Shown here: piece by piece, positions 9,901 to 24,900 of the stretch
How positions within the stretch are numbered: position 1 is the stretch's first letter
Layout of the letters: every line of letters begins with the position of its first letter
NCBI GenBank assembly: GCA_013407085.1
Contig: JACCGJ010000346.1
Coordinates: 1 to 64,000, forward strand
DNA: 64,000 bases
Source: Atriophallophorus winterbourni
Taxonomy: Eukaryota > Platyhelminthes > Trematoda > Plagiorchiida > Microphallidae
Direction: 5' to 3'
Notes under the pieces: model-generated
Seen by the model: the letters and a program-made list of their open reading frames with translations, nothing else
The model's database searches: none
What the model was told of the DNA's origin: nothing
Translations under genes and position numbers: made by a program

Positions 9901-12900
9901 GTCTCAGAATGATCGCTTAGGAGCTATCTCTTTCGAAGATAAAGCCAATCAATCCAACTTTCATCTCGTCCTGACAAATATCGTTTTATTACAATTAGAG
10001 ACGTGCATATAGTTTCAAAAATGCATTCCAGTGTTTTAAAAGTTTTGGATTGATTTTTAGACCAATAAGATTTCGAACTACGATTCTGCATAATGCCATT
10101 TCCGTGGGTAGCTCTTTCATACCGGAAGATATGCTTCATTCGGAGCATGGTTCACATCAGCCGATGGCTAATTTCAATATATATCTATATGATTCCGTTA
10201 TCGATATAGCTTTGATTTTGTGTTAATTATAGCCGAACTGAAATTCGTTGAGCACATCAGAATGGAATTCGATGCTTGTCAATAATATATGTCAACGTAT
10301 TCGCACAATAATTCCATTGGCTTCTGATTTTTACAAGTTTATCTACTTTCGTGAGTCAAGCACTGAAATAGGTCAAGTTTTTTTTATAGATATGCAAGGT
10401 TAACTCTCAATAAGCCACTATTGAATTTCTCATCTTAATCTCTCGTGTCCAGCTGTTTTGAAGTTAATAAAGATAAAACGAGCCTTTCAAAGCTCTTTCA
10501 AGTGTAGCTTCGGTCACTAACATCCCTGTTATTCTCTACTGGTAGACGTTAATTTAATTCTCTTATATTGTCGTTCCTGTCGACTACATTATCCATTTGT
10601 TGTAAATCAAATTTTTGGAAATAATCACACACTCACCTCCAAAATCCGTCATCTCGCAATCGTAGAATTTTGGCCAATCAATTCCATAGGAAATATAGTT
10701 CAAGTACCAACAACTGGAAAATATCACATTGTACCCAGCCTTGGTCACATTTCGCATCTCGGATTTCCAATCTGCCTCTTTCCACACGTGTATGATGGTC
10801 TCTTTGTGACCCTGAAATAAATCCAATGTATGTTTTATCAGGCTTGAGTCTCTGTAGAATTGATTAGCACGAGCCAATTGAACGGCAGTGCTAGGTTTGA
10901 CAAAGGATCAAGACATGCGTATCCTGGTTGTAGTGTTCTAACCTGATGAGAGAAAACTGCACGAAGTAGGTCGTTGAGTGTGTTTGATGGGAATACATTC
11001 AAATGTGTCCAAGCCTGTAGATTTAAACCCGTCTACATGTGTTTGGGCACATGTGGTTGAATAGGTTGGTCGCACCAACCTTATCCACCAGTGACCTACA
11101 AGTTTTACCCTTTGTCTACTGACGGTAACTCTAGTTACCACCTCAAACAAGCAGTCGATTGCTCAGTAGCTCACGTCGGTATCTTCAGTCACTATCGGAT
11201 TGCACTTGTCAGGCGGCGTCTGGCATCTGATCATGAAAAATTAATCATGTGTTTTATTTATGTCATAATTAAGCAGAACAACACAAAAAATATCATGAAA
11301 TACGTATATCTATTATCGTAGACAAAGGGTTAAGTTGTGTTTAAGATTCCTGGTTCATTTCAGGTCTTGCGGACCCTGATCGTACTGTCCCTATTTGATG
11401 AGTGCAAACAGCACGAAGCCGGTCTAGGGGGTGGGGTGCGATGGAAATACATGCAAATGAGCATTTCTGTTGAGGCTAAACATTGTTTTGGTTTAAATCC
11501 ATTCGATCACACCTTCGAATCGTTTGTAAATGTCACCGTCTCACAGACAACCCGCTTCAGTTGTCTCCCATTCATGAGGGCAAACAGTTCAAAACCAGTC
11601 GTGAGATGTGCGTTTCCTATGTAGTAATGCATCATCCCATTATATTTATTTTTCCAATGGATGTCGGATAATTTATTTTGAGTTATTTAGCTTTTGTGGA
11701 ATATGAGCGAATCATGCGCTTGCGATGTAGAGTGATCGACCGAATGAGGTCAATCGATGCTGCTGTCTGGGTCAGACACTGCCCAATTGAGCTTGCTCCT
11801 CGATCTTGTCTTGGTAATCAAACGCGTTTTTCTATCACTTTTGAATAAGTATATATTGTCAGTTGTGGCACGCCTATATACATATATCAGCACTCAATTT
11901 AAACATCGCTATGACGTATGAAACAAAATGGAGTCAATCTCTTTTCGTAACGAGCAAACGTATTAACTAACGAACCGACTGGTCAGCCAATTGTTTACTT
12001 TCAACTGAATCGTATTCTTAGTTTTATGTCACGTAAACACGTCAAAACACCTCACAATCGGTTGTGTATTGCATGTATCTATTGACCAAACAGAGAAGTT
12101 CATGTGTTTGAAGGCAAGCATAATGGTCTGCTATGAAATCCTGTGTCCATTATTGTATGACCTGTCCTAATGTAAAGTGATTTTAACTATATAATCTAAA
12201 ACCTATCTCAAATTCTACATTTTGCTTTGATTCAATTTTAAATATGAAAACACACACATTCAATGCCCCGTGCATCCCTGCTGGATGCCCGCTCAGATTC
12301 GAACAAGTTTACACAAACAGATCAAGTATGAACTTTCGTATTCGTATTCGTACGTTCAATGATGTGTATGGCACTTTTGAATAGGAGATGAAGAGATTGA
12401 AAACTTCCCCAATTTTGGGGTGAACATTTGCAGAGATGCATTTTATGTCATTTAGAGACCTGAAGATTTCTTACTGGTTCATTCTTCGATGACTTTGACT
12501 TTTAAAGTTAAAAATGCGTAAGCGTCTAAATATAATTTCATCGATCACGCACAAATGTAATGTCTAGAAGTTTGTTGTTCTCCGTATTATGTACTTCTCT
12601 TGCACTTCGCTTGTACAAGGGAGAATGCGAGGTGATCTCATCCTCCCATACAAAAAACTTACTATTGTTTCCCACCCTTTGGACTTATTATTCCACCTTC
12701 GAACTTTCAACAAATCCGTGGCCGTGGTTCGAAGTTGGAAATACCACATTCCAAACGGAACTGCGGCAGGTATTTTTATTCGGTACGTGTATGCTTTGTT
12801 TTGAATTCCCTACCTGCCGATTTGATAAGCTCAAACAGTTTGTCTGTATTCAAATGAAAACGGGACGATTATATGAGAGCTAATCCGAATTTTGCTCCCA

Positions 12901-15900
12901 ACTATTAAAGAACTATCATCATCCCATTGATTTTGATTTTATTTATACACATATAAATGCCTATTTGTACCTATAGTTCCACCCTATGGTTATTGTAAAG
13001 TCAATTGCTTATTCGACCATAAATCTTGAATCTTGAATCAACACTCTTCAAGAACAAAGTCAAGGAATCCACCTTTCAACATACCGTGAAGCCAGTATCG
13101 AAAACCTCTTGCCATGCCACTGGAGTGATTGTTCGGTTTTCGGGTTTGGCGAACTGCACGATTTCAAGCAACTGCTCCGTGAAGAATGATTGGAGTCTTG
13201 CGTAGTCCGTACCAAACTCTTTCTTTTTCATAAACTCTTGGATTTCTGGATTGGATTTCCTGATGTGCGTGGAAAAACAGCATCGTGTGAAACATTTAAA
13301 AATTTAATTGGCTGATAGGAAATGAGAAAAAAGTTGCAAGTCTCAGTCATGTCCAGCAGAGGTAGCTATATGCTGAGAAGATAATTTGGATTTGTAAATT
13401 TCGGCGAATCTCAGCGTCGCTAAAGTTGGATAAAAGGTTTAATGTGAAAATTAGATAATACAAATGGAACGATTGGTGAATTGTAATGATTAAACTAGTT
13501 TACGGTGCAGCCCTTTTAATGCATCGCCAAATTCTTTCAGTAGCAGTGAACATTTTTCATATACTAGCTTTGGGAGGGGCGCCTTATTTATCTATTACTT
13601 TGTCGATTGTGCTACATAACTCTTTCCAACCTTGAATGCAGCCGGTGATTTTACTCCATGCATATCCGCTTTGCATGGAATACGCTGCCTGAAATTGCTG
13701 TTACAACCCCTATTTTGGAAATATTCATTCGAACCTATTTGCTGCGGAACGATTTGACTGCACCTGTGAAATAATTCACGATGAGTATTTAACCTGGTTA
13801 TACGTAATTCTTGAAATTGAGTTATAATTATTTCTTCTTTCTGAACGAAGTGTTAATATCCTATGTTTATTGTTATAATTGTGTGATTTTTGTCACCTTA
13901 AATTCTCGATTCATTTTCAATAAAAGCTATAATGTCAAACGGAACAGATTTCTTCGCATCTTGAGTAGGTTATCCAGGTGCATTAGATCACATCATTTTC
14001 ATTAGGTGTGTAATTTGTGTTATCTGTGGGCACATGGTCTTTTGAAGGACAAACTTGCCGGTCGCGATCTCGCTTCATGTATCTCACTCATTCCCATGCT
14101 GGTTGGCATGATATACATTCAATGAACCATTGAATAAAGACCATTTTGATAGCAATCTATGCTTAGGAATAAAAAAACTGTGGCAGCATTTTAGTGATGA
14201 GTCTGACTTGCTGCTCGATTCGTGCTCTCATACTATTCGGGTCGATCAGTTTCCGTTGGAACACACGGAAAATCTTTTGACCTCCGCAGCACCTACGATA
14301 CTTCGGATCGCGTGTTTTACGAATTTTTTTTCTAAATTGAACCTCCGGTGATTGAATGGGCTTCGAATGCTTCAACATTAGTTAAACCTCAAGGTATTGT
14401 TATGCAAATAAACCATTTCCTTTGTGGCATTCGAAAACTGTAATCCAGTAAATGAAACTCTCATTCAATGGCATAGGACATTCTGAGCCCTACTTGAGCA
14501 GCTGCAATGCTCTGAACGACTACTTTCCATCAAAACATTTAACAAGTGTTTTAGTTTATGTTTTATCAGGTTTACAGACCAATGAGGATAAGTACATTCG
14601 GTCATTTATACCGCTTGGTAATCTAGGCGTTTCAGACAAGTACTAGTTGTCAGTCTGTTTATATGTCTTCCTAACTCACAATCTGCTTTCTGTTTTGCAG
14701 TTAAAACTGTTCTGTTTTGCCGAGCCAGATCACGGTTGGGGATAGCATGATACCGCGTTTGTCAGAGATTCTTTACGGTGTCGCTATGAATTAGGTCACC
14801 AACTGACAAAAAACTACACATAAATCACACAAAACCTTGGGTGCAAAATTGTTTATCTTCCTTTATATATTTTATCGCAATTAGACCATGATACTTGCAA
14901 AAATACAAAAGAAACAAAATGACGATTTTACACGGATTAGAAACGTTATTCTATGAACGAGCCGCAACCAATTAGTTAGATTTGAGCAGTTGATTTTAGT
15001 CTGGAATTATCGCAGTTTCCAAACTAATTTCAAACACTTTATTTTTTTTTAGGTTTGATTCATATTATAAGTGTTTCGTTTGATATATTTGTCTAGGTGC
15101 GTACTAGTCATTCGACTATAAAGTTTTTAACCCAGAATTGCAGAAAACATGAACACTGCTCATCGGATATTTTTGCTGCTTGAGCTCATCAGATAAGGCA
15201 ATCGAATTCTCTCCAAGTCATTAAATGCATTCANNNNNNNNNNNNNNNNNNNNNNNNNNNNNNNNNNNNNNNNNNNNNNNNNNNNNNNNNNNNNNNNNNN
15301 NNNNNNNNNNNNNNNNNNNNNNNNNNNNNNNNNNNNNNNNNNNNNNNNNNNNNNNNNNNNNNNNNNNNNNNNNNNNNNNNNNNNNNNNNNNNNNNNNNNN
15401 NNNNNNNNNNNNNNNNNNNNNNNNNNNNNNNNNNNNNNNNNNNNNNNNNNNNNNNNNNNNNNNNNNNNNNNNNNNNNNNNNNNNNNNNNNNNNNNNNNNN
15501 NNNNNNNNNNNNNNNNNNNNNNNNNNNNNNNNNNNNNNNNNNNNNNNNNNNNNNNNNNNNNNNNNNNNNNNNNNNNNNNNNNNNNNNNNNNNNNNNNNNN
15601 NNNNNNNNNNNNNNNNNNNNNNNNNNNNNNNNNNNNNNNNNNNNNNNNNNNNNNNNNNNNNNNNNNNNNNNNNNNNNNNNNNNNNNNNNNNNNNNNNNNN
15701 NNNNNNNNNNNNNNNNNNNNNNNNNNNNNNNNNNNNNNNNNNNNNNNNNNNNNNNNNNNNNNNNNNNNNNNNNNNNNNNNNNNNNNNNNNNNNNNNNNNN
15801 NNNNNNNNNNNNNNNNNNNNNNNNNNNNNNNNNNNNNNNNNNNNNNNNNNNNNNNNNNNNNNNNNNNNNNNNNNNNNNNNNNNNNNNNNNNNNNNNNNNN

Positions 15901-18900
15901 NNNNNNNNNNNNNNNNNNNNNNNNNNNNNNNNNNNNNNNNNNNNNNNNNNNNNNNNNNNNNNNNNNNNNNNNNNNNNNNNNNNNNNNNNNNNNNNNNNNN
16001 NNNNNNNNNNNNNNNNNNNNNNNNNNNNNNNNNNNNNNNNNNNNNNNNNNNNNNNNNNNNNNNNNNNNNNNNNNNNNNNNNNNNNNNNNNNNNNNNNNNN
16101 NNNNNNNNNNNNNNNNNNNNNNNNNNNNNNNNNNNNNNNNNNNNNNNNNNNNNNNNNNNNNNNNNNNNNNNNNNNNNNNNNNNNNNNNNNNNNNNNNNNN
16201 NNNNNNNNNNNNNNNNNNNNNNNNNNNNNNNNNTATCCGTGCAGTACTTTCTAATGTGTGGCTAACACTGCTTAATCGATTGGCTAGAGGTAGTGAGCTG
16301 CATGCTGAAACAGGCTGGAGTCTCACTACCATTTCCTGTTCTCTTTTCTTCCTCATATCTGTCTAGGCCTGGGCAACCTGACAGTATCTTAGCCCACGTA
16401 CAATCTCTGACTGTGCGGCGCATTGCCTGGATCACGCTTTTGCTTTCATACCATACTATACCATTCCTATTTAAGATTTTGAGTGATCTGCTAGTGTACT
16501 GCTCCAAGCTCTCGGTAGCCCGACGTTCAATTTCTGTCTGTGCAACATCCTTAGCTTCAATGACGGAAGCTTTTTGAAATTATCTGCTATCGCTGTCTGT
16601 ACCATTAGGATGCATCGAACGAAATTTCGGACACGTTCACCCAATGGATTCTTTTTATTGCACCAAGAATAATTTGTTATGTTTCACATCCAGGTTTGCT
16701 ACAGCTTCTGCACATCCGTCTGTGCGTTTTGATCTCATTGGATGTTCAACATCCTTTCTCGTAATTTTACATTCTACAAACCTGTGGTAATTTATGAAAC
16801 TATTTGCTTTTTACTGCCCATAAAATTCCCAACATAGACATGCTCAGCTTGGGATGAATGTTGTTATCGTTATGTGGGGTTAATCTTAACTGAGCGTGTG
16901 GTTTATAATTTGTTGAACGTTTATACTACGCGGACAACTCATCCGTATAAATGATGTTTATCCAACCGAATGATCATGGTTTAATCTCTATTCACTGGAA
17001 CTACAAGATAGAAGTTGACTACATTGACATCTGTTAGCCATCAGGTGACACGGACAGAATTGTTTGTGTTGATGCATGCTGATTAGTACAGCTACCAGTT
17101 CGGCCGAGACTACCCGGGTTCAGGGGGACTTCTTGATGCCTAACGTCTGCAGTGGGCTCCCGCATATGGACCACTAAAAATTACTTTCAAAAAAGATCAT
17201 CGGCGAACACGTGACCTACTCGATGATGAATTGAAAGGTGAACACAATATAAAAGCCCACAAATCCGGATTGCAAGTCACTTTCAAATACATTATACGCT
17301 GTCTTAACATGGCAAGCTACCTATTAGTAATCTTTAAATGTTACGCACTGACTGTCAGACCCGAGACCAACCAATCAGCTATCGAGATTGTAGAATGGGT
17401 TTGGTGGAGTCTCGAAACGAATTTCAGCAATGGTCAGCAAGGCTCACTAAACATAATCTTACTGTCTCCACCTGATGTCGGCAAACAGCCGGAACCTGGT
17501 AGTGGTGTGTAAGTGCGGGGGATGTGAGCAACACATTACTTTGATATTTTATCTAGTTCGTAAAATTGTAAATTGGGCTGAACGTCGTAAGACACTTGTG
17601 TAGTAACGCCGGATTGCCCAAGAAAGATAATTATTTGTATACAATTATTTTTAAGATCGCTGTGCACTACGCCCTCCCAAATATTCACGTCAGTGCATGA
17701 AGAAAGCGTCTAATTAGACTATCTGTCTCAGTGCATGCGAATACTGGTTGTACTTTCCCTACCTCCTGAGTGCAAACAGCACGAAACCGGTTGCGAGATG
17801 GAAATGTATGGAAATACGGATTCTGTTTGTGGCGTACATTTTTGCGAACGCAAGACGTGAACGCGCCACCATCAATTAAAATCCCGAGGCGACCAAAATG
17901 TATGTTAGGACATCGAGACATCAAGAAAATAACACTGCTTAAGATTGTGATGATCTGAAAGAATTATTGCTTTTGCTTAGTCAGGATTGGTTAAACGGTG
18001 TTGATAATTGTTGATGTTAAATGATTAGTTAACGGGCTCTAACGTGCGAAAGTTGGTTGTGGTTACGTATATGCTATTAGTTCAATACCATAAGCTATTA
18101 TCACAAACGTTATTAATATACAATGTTTTGCGAACTGAATTAAGATGATGTTTAATTCTTCTACCGACCGCTTTACATTTCATGTCCCAGGGGATGTTTA
18201 GTTTGTTGACAACACTTACCGGACCATTCGGCATCTGAGTTCATCCAGGCGTGGTGCGAACTCTTTGTGAGTTAAGTTTCCAACAGACCACAAACGTTCT
18301 GCGACCGCTGCTCCCCTTGGCCTAAAAGAAATACATTAAAATGTTAGATGTTGCGATTTTCTAGATCTAACTGGTTGAGAAGTTTTGTTATCCAACACGG
18401 TTCGCAGCCCGACACTTGCCTTATCAAAACGCGGGAAATCGGTCTTTACCAGAACCGGGTAACGAAGGTATTAGTATGTATCCCACATGATGTTCGCAGC
18501 GATAACGGAAAACTTCTTCACGGGCAACCTCGATTATAGGAAGCTAACAATGCGAGATTACACAAACGGAACGTTTGTTGGAATGTTTGAATGAAACGTA
18601 TCAAGTCCCGAAGATATTCAGTTGTGAACTAACTATTCGGCTAAGTAATCGCAGATATTTTTCAATGAAGTGTATTCAAATGTTTGTTCCTCTTCGCGCA
18701 AGTTACAATGCGCATAATTTCTGGCTCTATTGAATATGTAGGAATAAATAAAACAAGAAGTAGGCTCAAAACTCATGGACTTTACCCTCTTTGGATTTGA
18801 ACCATATCGAGCAATATCTCAAGCGATTTTGTGAAAATATGTAACGGATATGTTGATTGGATAAGCTGGTATTCATTATTTAACTAGTCACTTGCCTAAA

Positions 18901-21900
18901 GGTGTTAAATCTGGTTTGCTTCTAAGTTCAAACACGGAATCAGATGGATAATCAAAGTAATGTGTTGCTCACATTCCCCGCATTTACGCACCTTGTGGTG
19001 TGTGATGAACAAAATGGTAACACTTACCAGGATCTGCTGAACAAATTTGTCTCGTCCACATATTCACCCCACATGGCTGCCTCCCCGCCGAGCACTCGTT
19101 TGATGTCCTCTTCGTTTCCTGTTCAAAATTGGTGGGGACGTTACAAATAATCTGTGACAAACGCTTGTCTTCATCAACAGTGTATATTGCATAGATTCTG
19201 GTTACTAATCAGCAAAATGATTCGACAGATATAAGTAGCTGCGGTTTTACTTTCCCCAAACTTTCGAAACGCGATTGTACTAATGTATATACTATCTAAG
19301 AAACAGTATTAGGCACGAGGTTTCATTTAATCACTAAATCAGTCGCTTTGTGTTGATAACAACCCATTCCGCTGATGAATCGCTAATGAGTGCGTACTCG
19401 CTTAGATAGCTACTGCTTCTATTATCGCGGCTAAATGTATTCACTCATTTATACATTACACAACGCACCACTTGAGGTGTTTTCTATTTAATGACATTAG
19501 TTTTATCTGAGAGTAAATTACGGCTATATAAATTTTATTAAACATTATAAGGCACTAACAATAATGGATTTTTAGACAAATTGTGATAGATCTGTCTGAT
19601 TTTGATCATATCATGTTGATTTTGGTGTTGGCCATCTCGGCCATATTGACGTTTATCGTGTACAAAGTTTGTTATGAAAAATAGCCTGCCACAGGAGAAT
19701 CAATGTTTTCGGTAATTTGATCCATCCGATCAGATAGAAAAGTGTGCTTTCTGTGTGTCAAATCTCAGCCCTTACTGAAAATGGACGATTTGCACGGTCT
19801 CAGAATGATCGGTTAGAAGCTATCTCTTTCGAAGATAAAGCCAATCAATGCAACTTTCATCTCGTCGTGACAAATATCGTTTAATTACAATTAGAGACGC
19901 CCATATAGTTTCAAAAATGCATTCCAGTGTTTTCGAACTGCGATTCTGCCAATGCCGTTTCCGTGGGTAGCTTTTTCACACCGGAAGATATGCTTCATTC
20001 GCAGCATGGTTCACATCAGCCGATGGCTAATTTCAATATATTTCCATATAATTCCGTTATCGATATAGCTTTAATTTTGTGTTAATTATAGCCAAACTGA
20101 AATTCGTTGAGCATATCAGAATGGAATTCGATGCTTGTCAATAATATATGTCAACGTATTCACACAATAAGTCCATTGGCTTCTGATTTTTACAAGTTTA
20201 TCTACTTTCGCGAGTCAAGCACTGAAATAGGTCAAGATTTTTTTATAGATATGCAAGGTTAACCCTCGAGAAGCCACCAATGAATTTCTCATCTTAATCT
20301 CTCGTGTCCAGTTGTTTTGAAGTTAACAAACAAAACGAGTCTTTCAAAGCCATTTCAAATGTAGATTCGGCCACTAACATCCCTGTTGTTCTCTACTGGT
20401 AGACGTTAACTCAGTTCTTCAGATTGACGTTTCTATCGACTGAATTATCCATTTCTTGTACATAAAATTCTTGGAAATAATCACACACTCACCTCCAAAA
20501 TCCGTCATCTCGCAATCGTAGAATTTTGGCCAATCAATTCCATAGGAAATATAGTTCAAGTACCAACAACTGGAAAATATCACATTGTACCCAGCCTTGG
20601 TCACATTTCGCATCTCGGATTTCCAATCTGCCTCTTTCCACACGTGTATGATGGTCTCTTTGTGACCCTGAAATAAATCCAATGTATGTTTTATCAGGCT
20701 TGAGTCTCTGTAGAATTGATTGGCACGAGGCAATTGAACGGCAGTGCTAGGTTTGACAAAGGATCAAGACATGCGTATCCTGGTTGTAATGTTCTAACCT
20801 GATGTGAGAAAACTGCACGAAGTAGGTCGTTGGGTGTGTTTGATGGGAATACATTCAAATGTGTCCAAGCCTGTGGATTTAAACCCATCTACATGTGTTT
20901 TGGCACATGTGGTTGAACAGGTTGGTCGCACCAACGTTATCCACCAGTGACCTACAAGTTTTACCCTTTGTCTACTGCCGGTAACTCTAGTTACCACCTC
21001 AAACAAGCAGTCGATTGCTCAGTAGCTCGCGTCGGTACCTTCAGTCACCATCGGATTGCACTTGTCAGGCGGCGTCTGGCATCTAATCATGAAAAATTAA
21101 TCATGTGTATTATTTATGTCATAATTAAGCAGAACAACACAAAAATATCGTGAAATACGTATATCAATTACCGTAGACAAAGGGTTAAGTTGTGTTTAAG
21201 ATTCCTGGTTCATTTCAGGTCTTGCGGATCCTTGTCGTACTGTCCCTATTTGATGAGTGCAAACAGCACGAAGCCGGTCTATGGGGTGGGGTGCGATGGA
21301 AATACATGCAAATGAGCATTTTTGTTAAGGATAAATATTGTTTTGGTTTAAATTCATTTGATCGCACTTTCGAAGCGTTTGGAAATCTCACCGTCTCACA
21401 GACAACCCGCTTCAGTTGTCTCCCATTCATGAGAGCAAACAGTTCAAAACCAGTCGTGAGATGTGCGTTTCCTATGTAGTAATGCATCATCCCATTATAT
21501 TCATTTTCCAATGGATGTCGGATAATTTATTTTGAGTTATTTCGCTTTTGTGGAATATGAGCGAATCATCCGCTTGCGATGTATAGTGATCGACCGAATG
21601 AGATCAATCGATGCTGCTGTCTGGCTGAGACACTGCTCAATTAAGCTTGCTCCTCGATCTTGTCTTGGTAACCAAACGCGTTTTTCTATCACTTTTGAAT
21701 GAGTTCATATTGTCAGTGGTGGCAGGCCTTTATACATATATCAGCACTCAATTTAAACATTGCTATGACGTATGAAACAAAATGGAGTCAATCTCTTTTC
21801 GTATCGAGCAAACGTATTAACTAACGAACCGACTGGTCAGCCAATTGTTTACTTTCAACTGAATCGTCTTCTCAGTTTTACGCCACGCAGATACGTCAAA

Positions 21901-24900
21901 ACTCCTCACAAGCGGTTTCGTTTTGCTTGTATTTATTGACCAAAAAGAGAAGCGCCATGTGTTTAACGGCAAGCCTAATGGTCTGCTATGAAATCCTGTG
22001 TCCATTATTGTATGACTTGTCCTAATATAAAGTGATTTTAACTATATAATCTAAAACCTATCTCAAATTCTACATTTTGCTTTGATTCAATTTTAAATAT
22101 GAAAACACACTCATTCAATGCCCCGTGCATCCCTGCTAGATGCCCGCTCAGATTCGAACAAGTTTACACAAACAGATCAAGTATGAACTTTCGTATATTC
22201 GTACGTTCAATGATGTGTATGGCACTTTTGAATAGGAGATGAAGAGATTGAAAACTTCCCCAATTTTGGAGTGAACATTTGCAGAGATGCATTTTATGCC
22301 ATTTAGAGACCTGAAGCTTTCTATACTGGTTCTTTATTCGATCAATTTGACTTTTAAAGTTAAAAATGCGTAAGCGTTTAAATATAATTTAAGCGATCAC
22401 GCACAAATGTAATGTCTAGAAGTTTGTTGTTCTCCGTATTATGTACTTCTCTTGCACTTCGCTTGTACAAGGGAGAATGCGAGGTGATCTCATTCTCCCA
22501 TAAAAAAACTTACTATTGTTTCCCACCCTTTGGACCTATTATTCCACCTTCGAACTTCCAGCAACAGCCGTGACCATGGTTGAAAGTTGGAAATACCACA
22601 TTCCAAACGGAACTGCAGCAGCTATTTTTATTCGGTACGTGTATGCTTTGTTTTGAATTCCCTACCTGCCGATTTGATAAGCTCAAACAGTTTGTCTGTA
22701 TTCAAATCAAAACTGGACGATTATATGAGAGCTAATCCGAATTTTGCACCCAACTATTAATAAACTATCATCGTCCCATTGATTTTGATTTTATTTATAC
22801 ACATATAAATGCATATTTGTACCTATAGTTTGACTTCATTGTTATTGTAAAGTCAATTGCTTATTCAACCATAAATCTTGAATCTTGAATCAACACTTCA
22901 AGAACAGAGTCAAGGAATCCACCTTTCAACATACCGTGAAGCCAGTATCGAAAACCTCTTGCCATACCACGGGAGTGATTGTTCGGTTTTCGGGTTTGGC
23001 GAACTGCACGATTTCAAGCAACTGCTCCGTGAAGAATGATTGCAGTCGTGCGTAGTCTGTACCAAACTCTTTCTTTTTCATAAACTCTTGGATTTCTGGA
23101 TTAGATTTCCTGATGTGCGTAGAAAAACAGCATCGTGTGAAACATTTAAAAATTTAATTGGCTGTTAGGAAATGAGAAAAAAGTTGCAAGTCTCAGTCAT
23201 GTCCAGCAGAGGTGGCTATATGCTGAGAAGACAATTTGGATTTGTAAATTTCGACGAATCTCCGAGTCTCTAAAGTTTGATCAAAGGCTTAGTGTCTGAA
23301 CAGTTTTACACGTGAAAATAAGATAATACAAATGGAATGATTGGTGAATTGTAATGACTAAACTGGTTTAAGGTGCAGCTCTTTTGGTGCATCGCCAAAT
23401 TCAATTCAGTGTTTAATTCAATTCAATTTTAATGGTCTAAAATGCATATAGCTTTACAAAAAAAACTACAGAATAATATGGGAACTACGAATAATACAAC
23501 AAGCAAAAATGGGATTTGTTTGCTTACTGAACAGTTCAAGAATCAGGTAAAAATCCAAAGGGTGGGATGACAAATGTAGATGCATGGGGTCAAGATGTAT
23601 AGTTTTCTTCGATGCACGGGTTTAGGGTCAAAAGTCATCACTTGAAAATCTGCTGATTTGGTGAGTTTACAACATAATCTGGTAGATTGTTCCAAGTAAA
23701 ACAAATTCGCACAGTAAAAATGTCGTCTACAGTTGAGTCGCGAGTGAGGGACCGTTAGAATAAATGTGTGAGCTATTGTCGAATGCGAGCCCCGTAGATT
23801 AAATAAGCATTGTAGAGGGTGATTTGCGGTATTGTAAATATTGTAAACCAAAATCAAATCACCCCGGAGACGACGGCCACGTGGATAATCGAATAACTTC
23901 AGGGGTTTTGGTTAGCTAATTGTATGGTTTCCGGCTGGGTCCGGTGACAAGTTTGGTAGCTCGATGATATATATTCGTTCAGCTTCTAGGCATGTACTTT
24001 ATCTTTAGTAGCAGTGAACATTTTTCATTTTTGGGAGGGGCGCATTATTTATCTGTTACTTGGTCGATTGTGCTACATAACCCTTTCCAACCTTGAATGC
24101 AGCTGGTGATTTTACTCCATACATATCTGCTTTGCATGGTATATGCTGCCTGAAACTGCGGTTACTGCCCCTATTGTAGAAACATTTATTCGAAACCTAT
24201 TTGCTGCGGAACGATTTGACTGCACCTGTAAAATAATTCACGATGAGTATTTAACTTGGTTATACGTAATTCTTGAAATTGAGTTGCAATTATTTTTTCT
24301 TTCAGAACGAAGAGTTAATATCCTATGGCTATTGTTATAATTGTGTGATTTTGTCACCTTAAATTCTTGAATCATTTTCAATCAAAGCTATAATGTCAAA
24401 CGGAACAGATTTCTTCGCATCTTGAGTAGGTTATCCAGGTGCATTAGATCACATCATTTTCATTAGGTGTGTAATTTGTGTTATCAGTGGGCACATGGTC
24501 TGTTGAAGGACAAACTAGCCGGTCGCGATCTCGCTTCATGTATCTCACTCATGCGCATGCTGGTTGACATGATATACATTCAATGAATCATTGAATAAAT
24601 ACCATTTTGATAGCAATCTATGCTCAGGAGTGAAAAAACTGTGGTAACATTTTAGTGATGAGTCTGACTTGGAGCTCGATTCGCGCTCTCATACTATTCG
24701 GGTCGATCAGTTTCCGTTGGAACACACGGGAAATCTTTTGATCTCCGCAGCACCTACGATACTTCGGATCGCGTGTTTTACGAAGTTTTTTTTCTAAATT
24801 GAACATCCGGTGATTGAATGGGCTTCGAATGTTTCAACATTAGATAAACCCCAAGGTATTGTTATGTAAATAGACCATTTCCTTTGTGACATTCGAAAAC

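Larger units (their letters stand above)
5835..15135. repeat. Tandem duplication, copy a
   Basis: Matches 16234-25564 along its length. 5835-7570 and 16234-17969 look identical base for base. The remainder shows scattered substitutions and small indels in introns, but coding exons are nearly unchanged. Copy a has an extra 453 bp at 7571-8023; copy b has about 600 extra bp at 23405-24010. Homology ends at about 15135/25564, just after TTTTTAACCCAGAATTGC. The left end of copy b is hidden by the N gap. It contains hexosaminidase exons 7-10. Confidence 0.9.

Noticed and set aside
15160..16356. Two long open frames (398 and 346 codons) across the gap
   Set aside because: They consist almost wholly of N-derived X residues.
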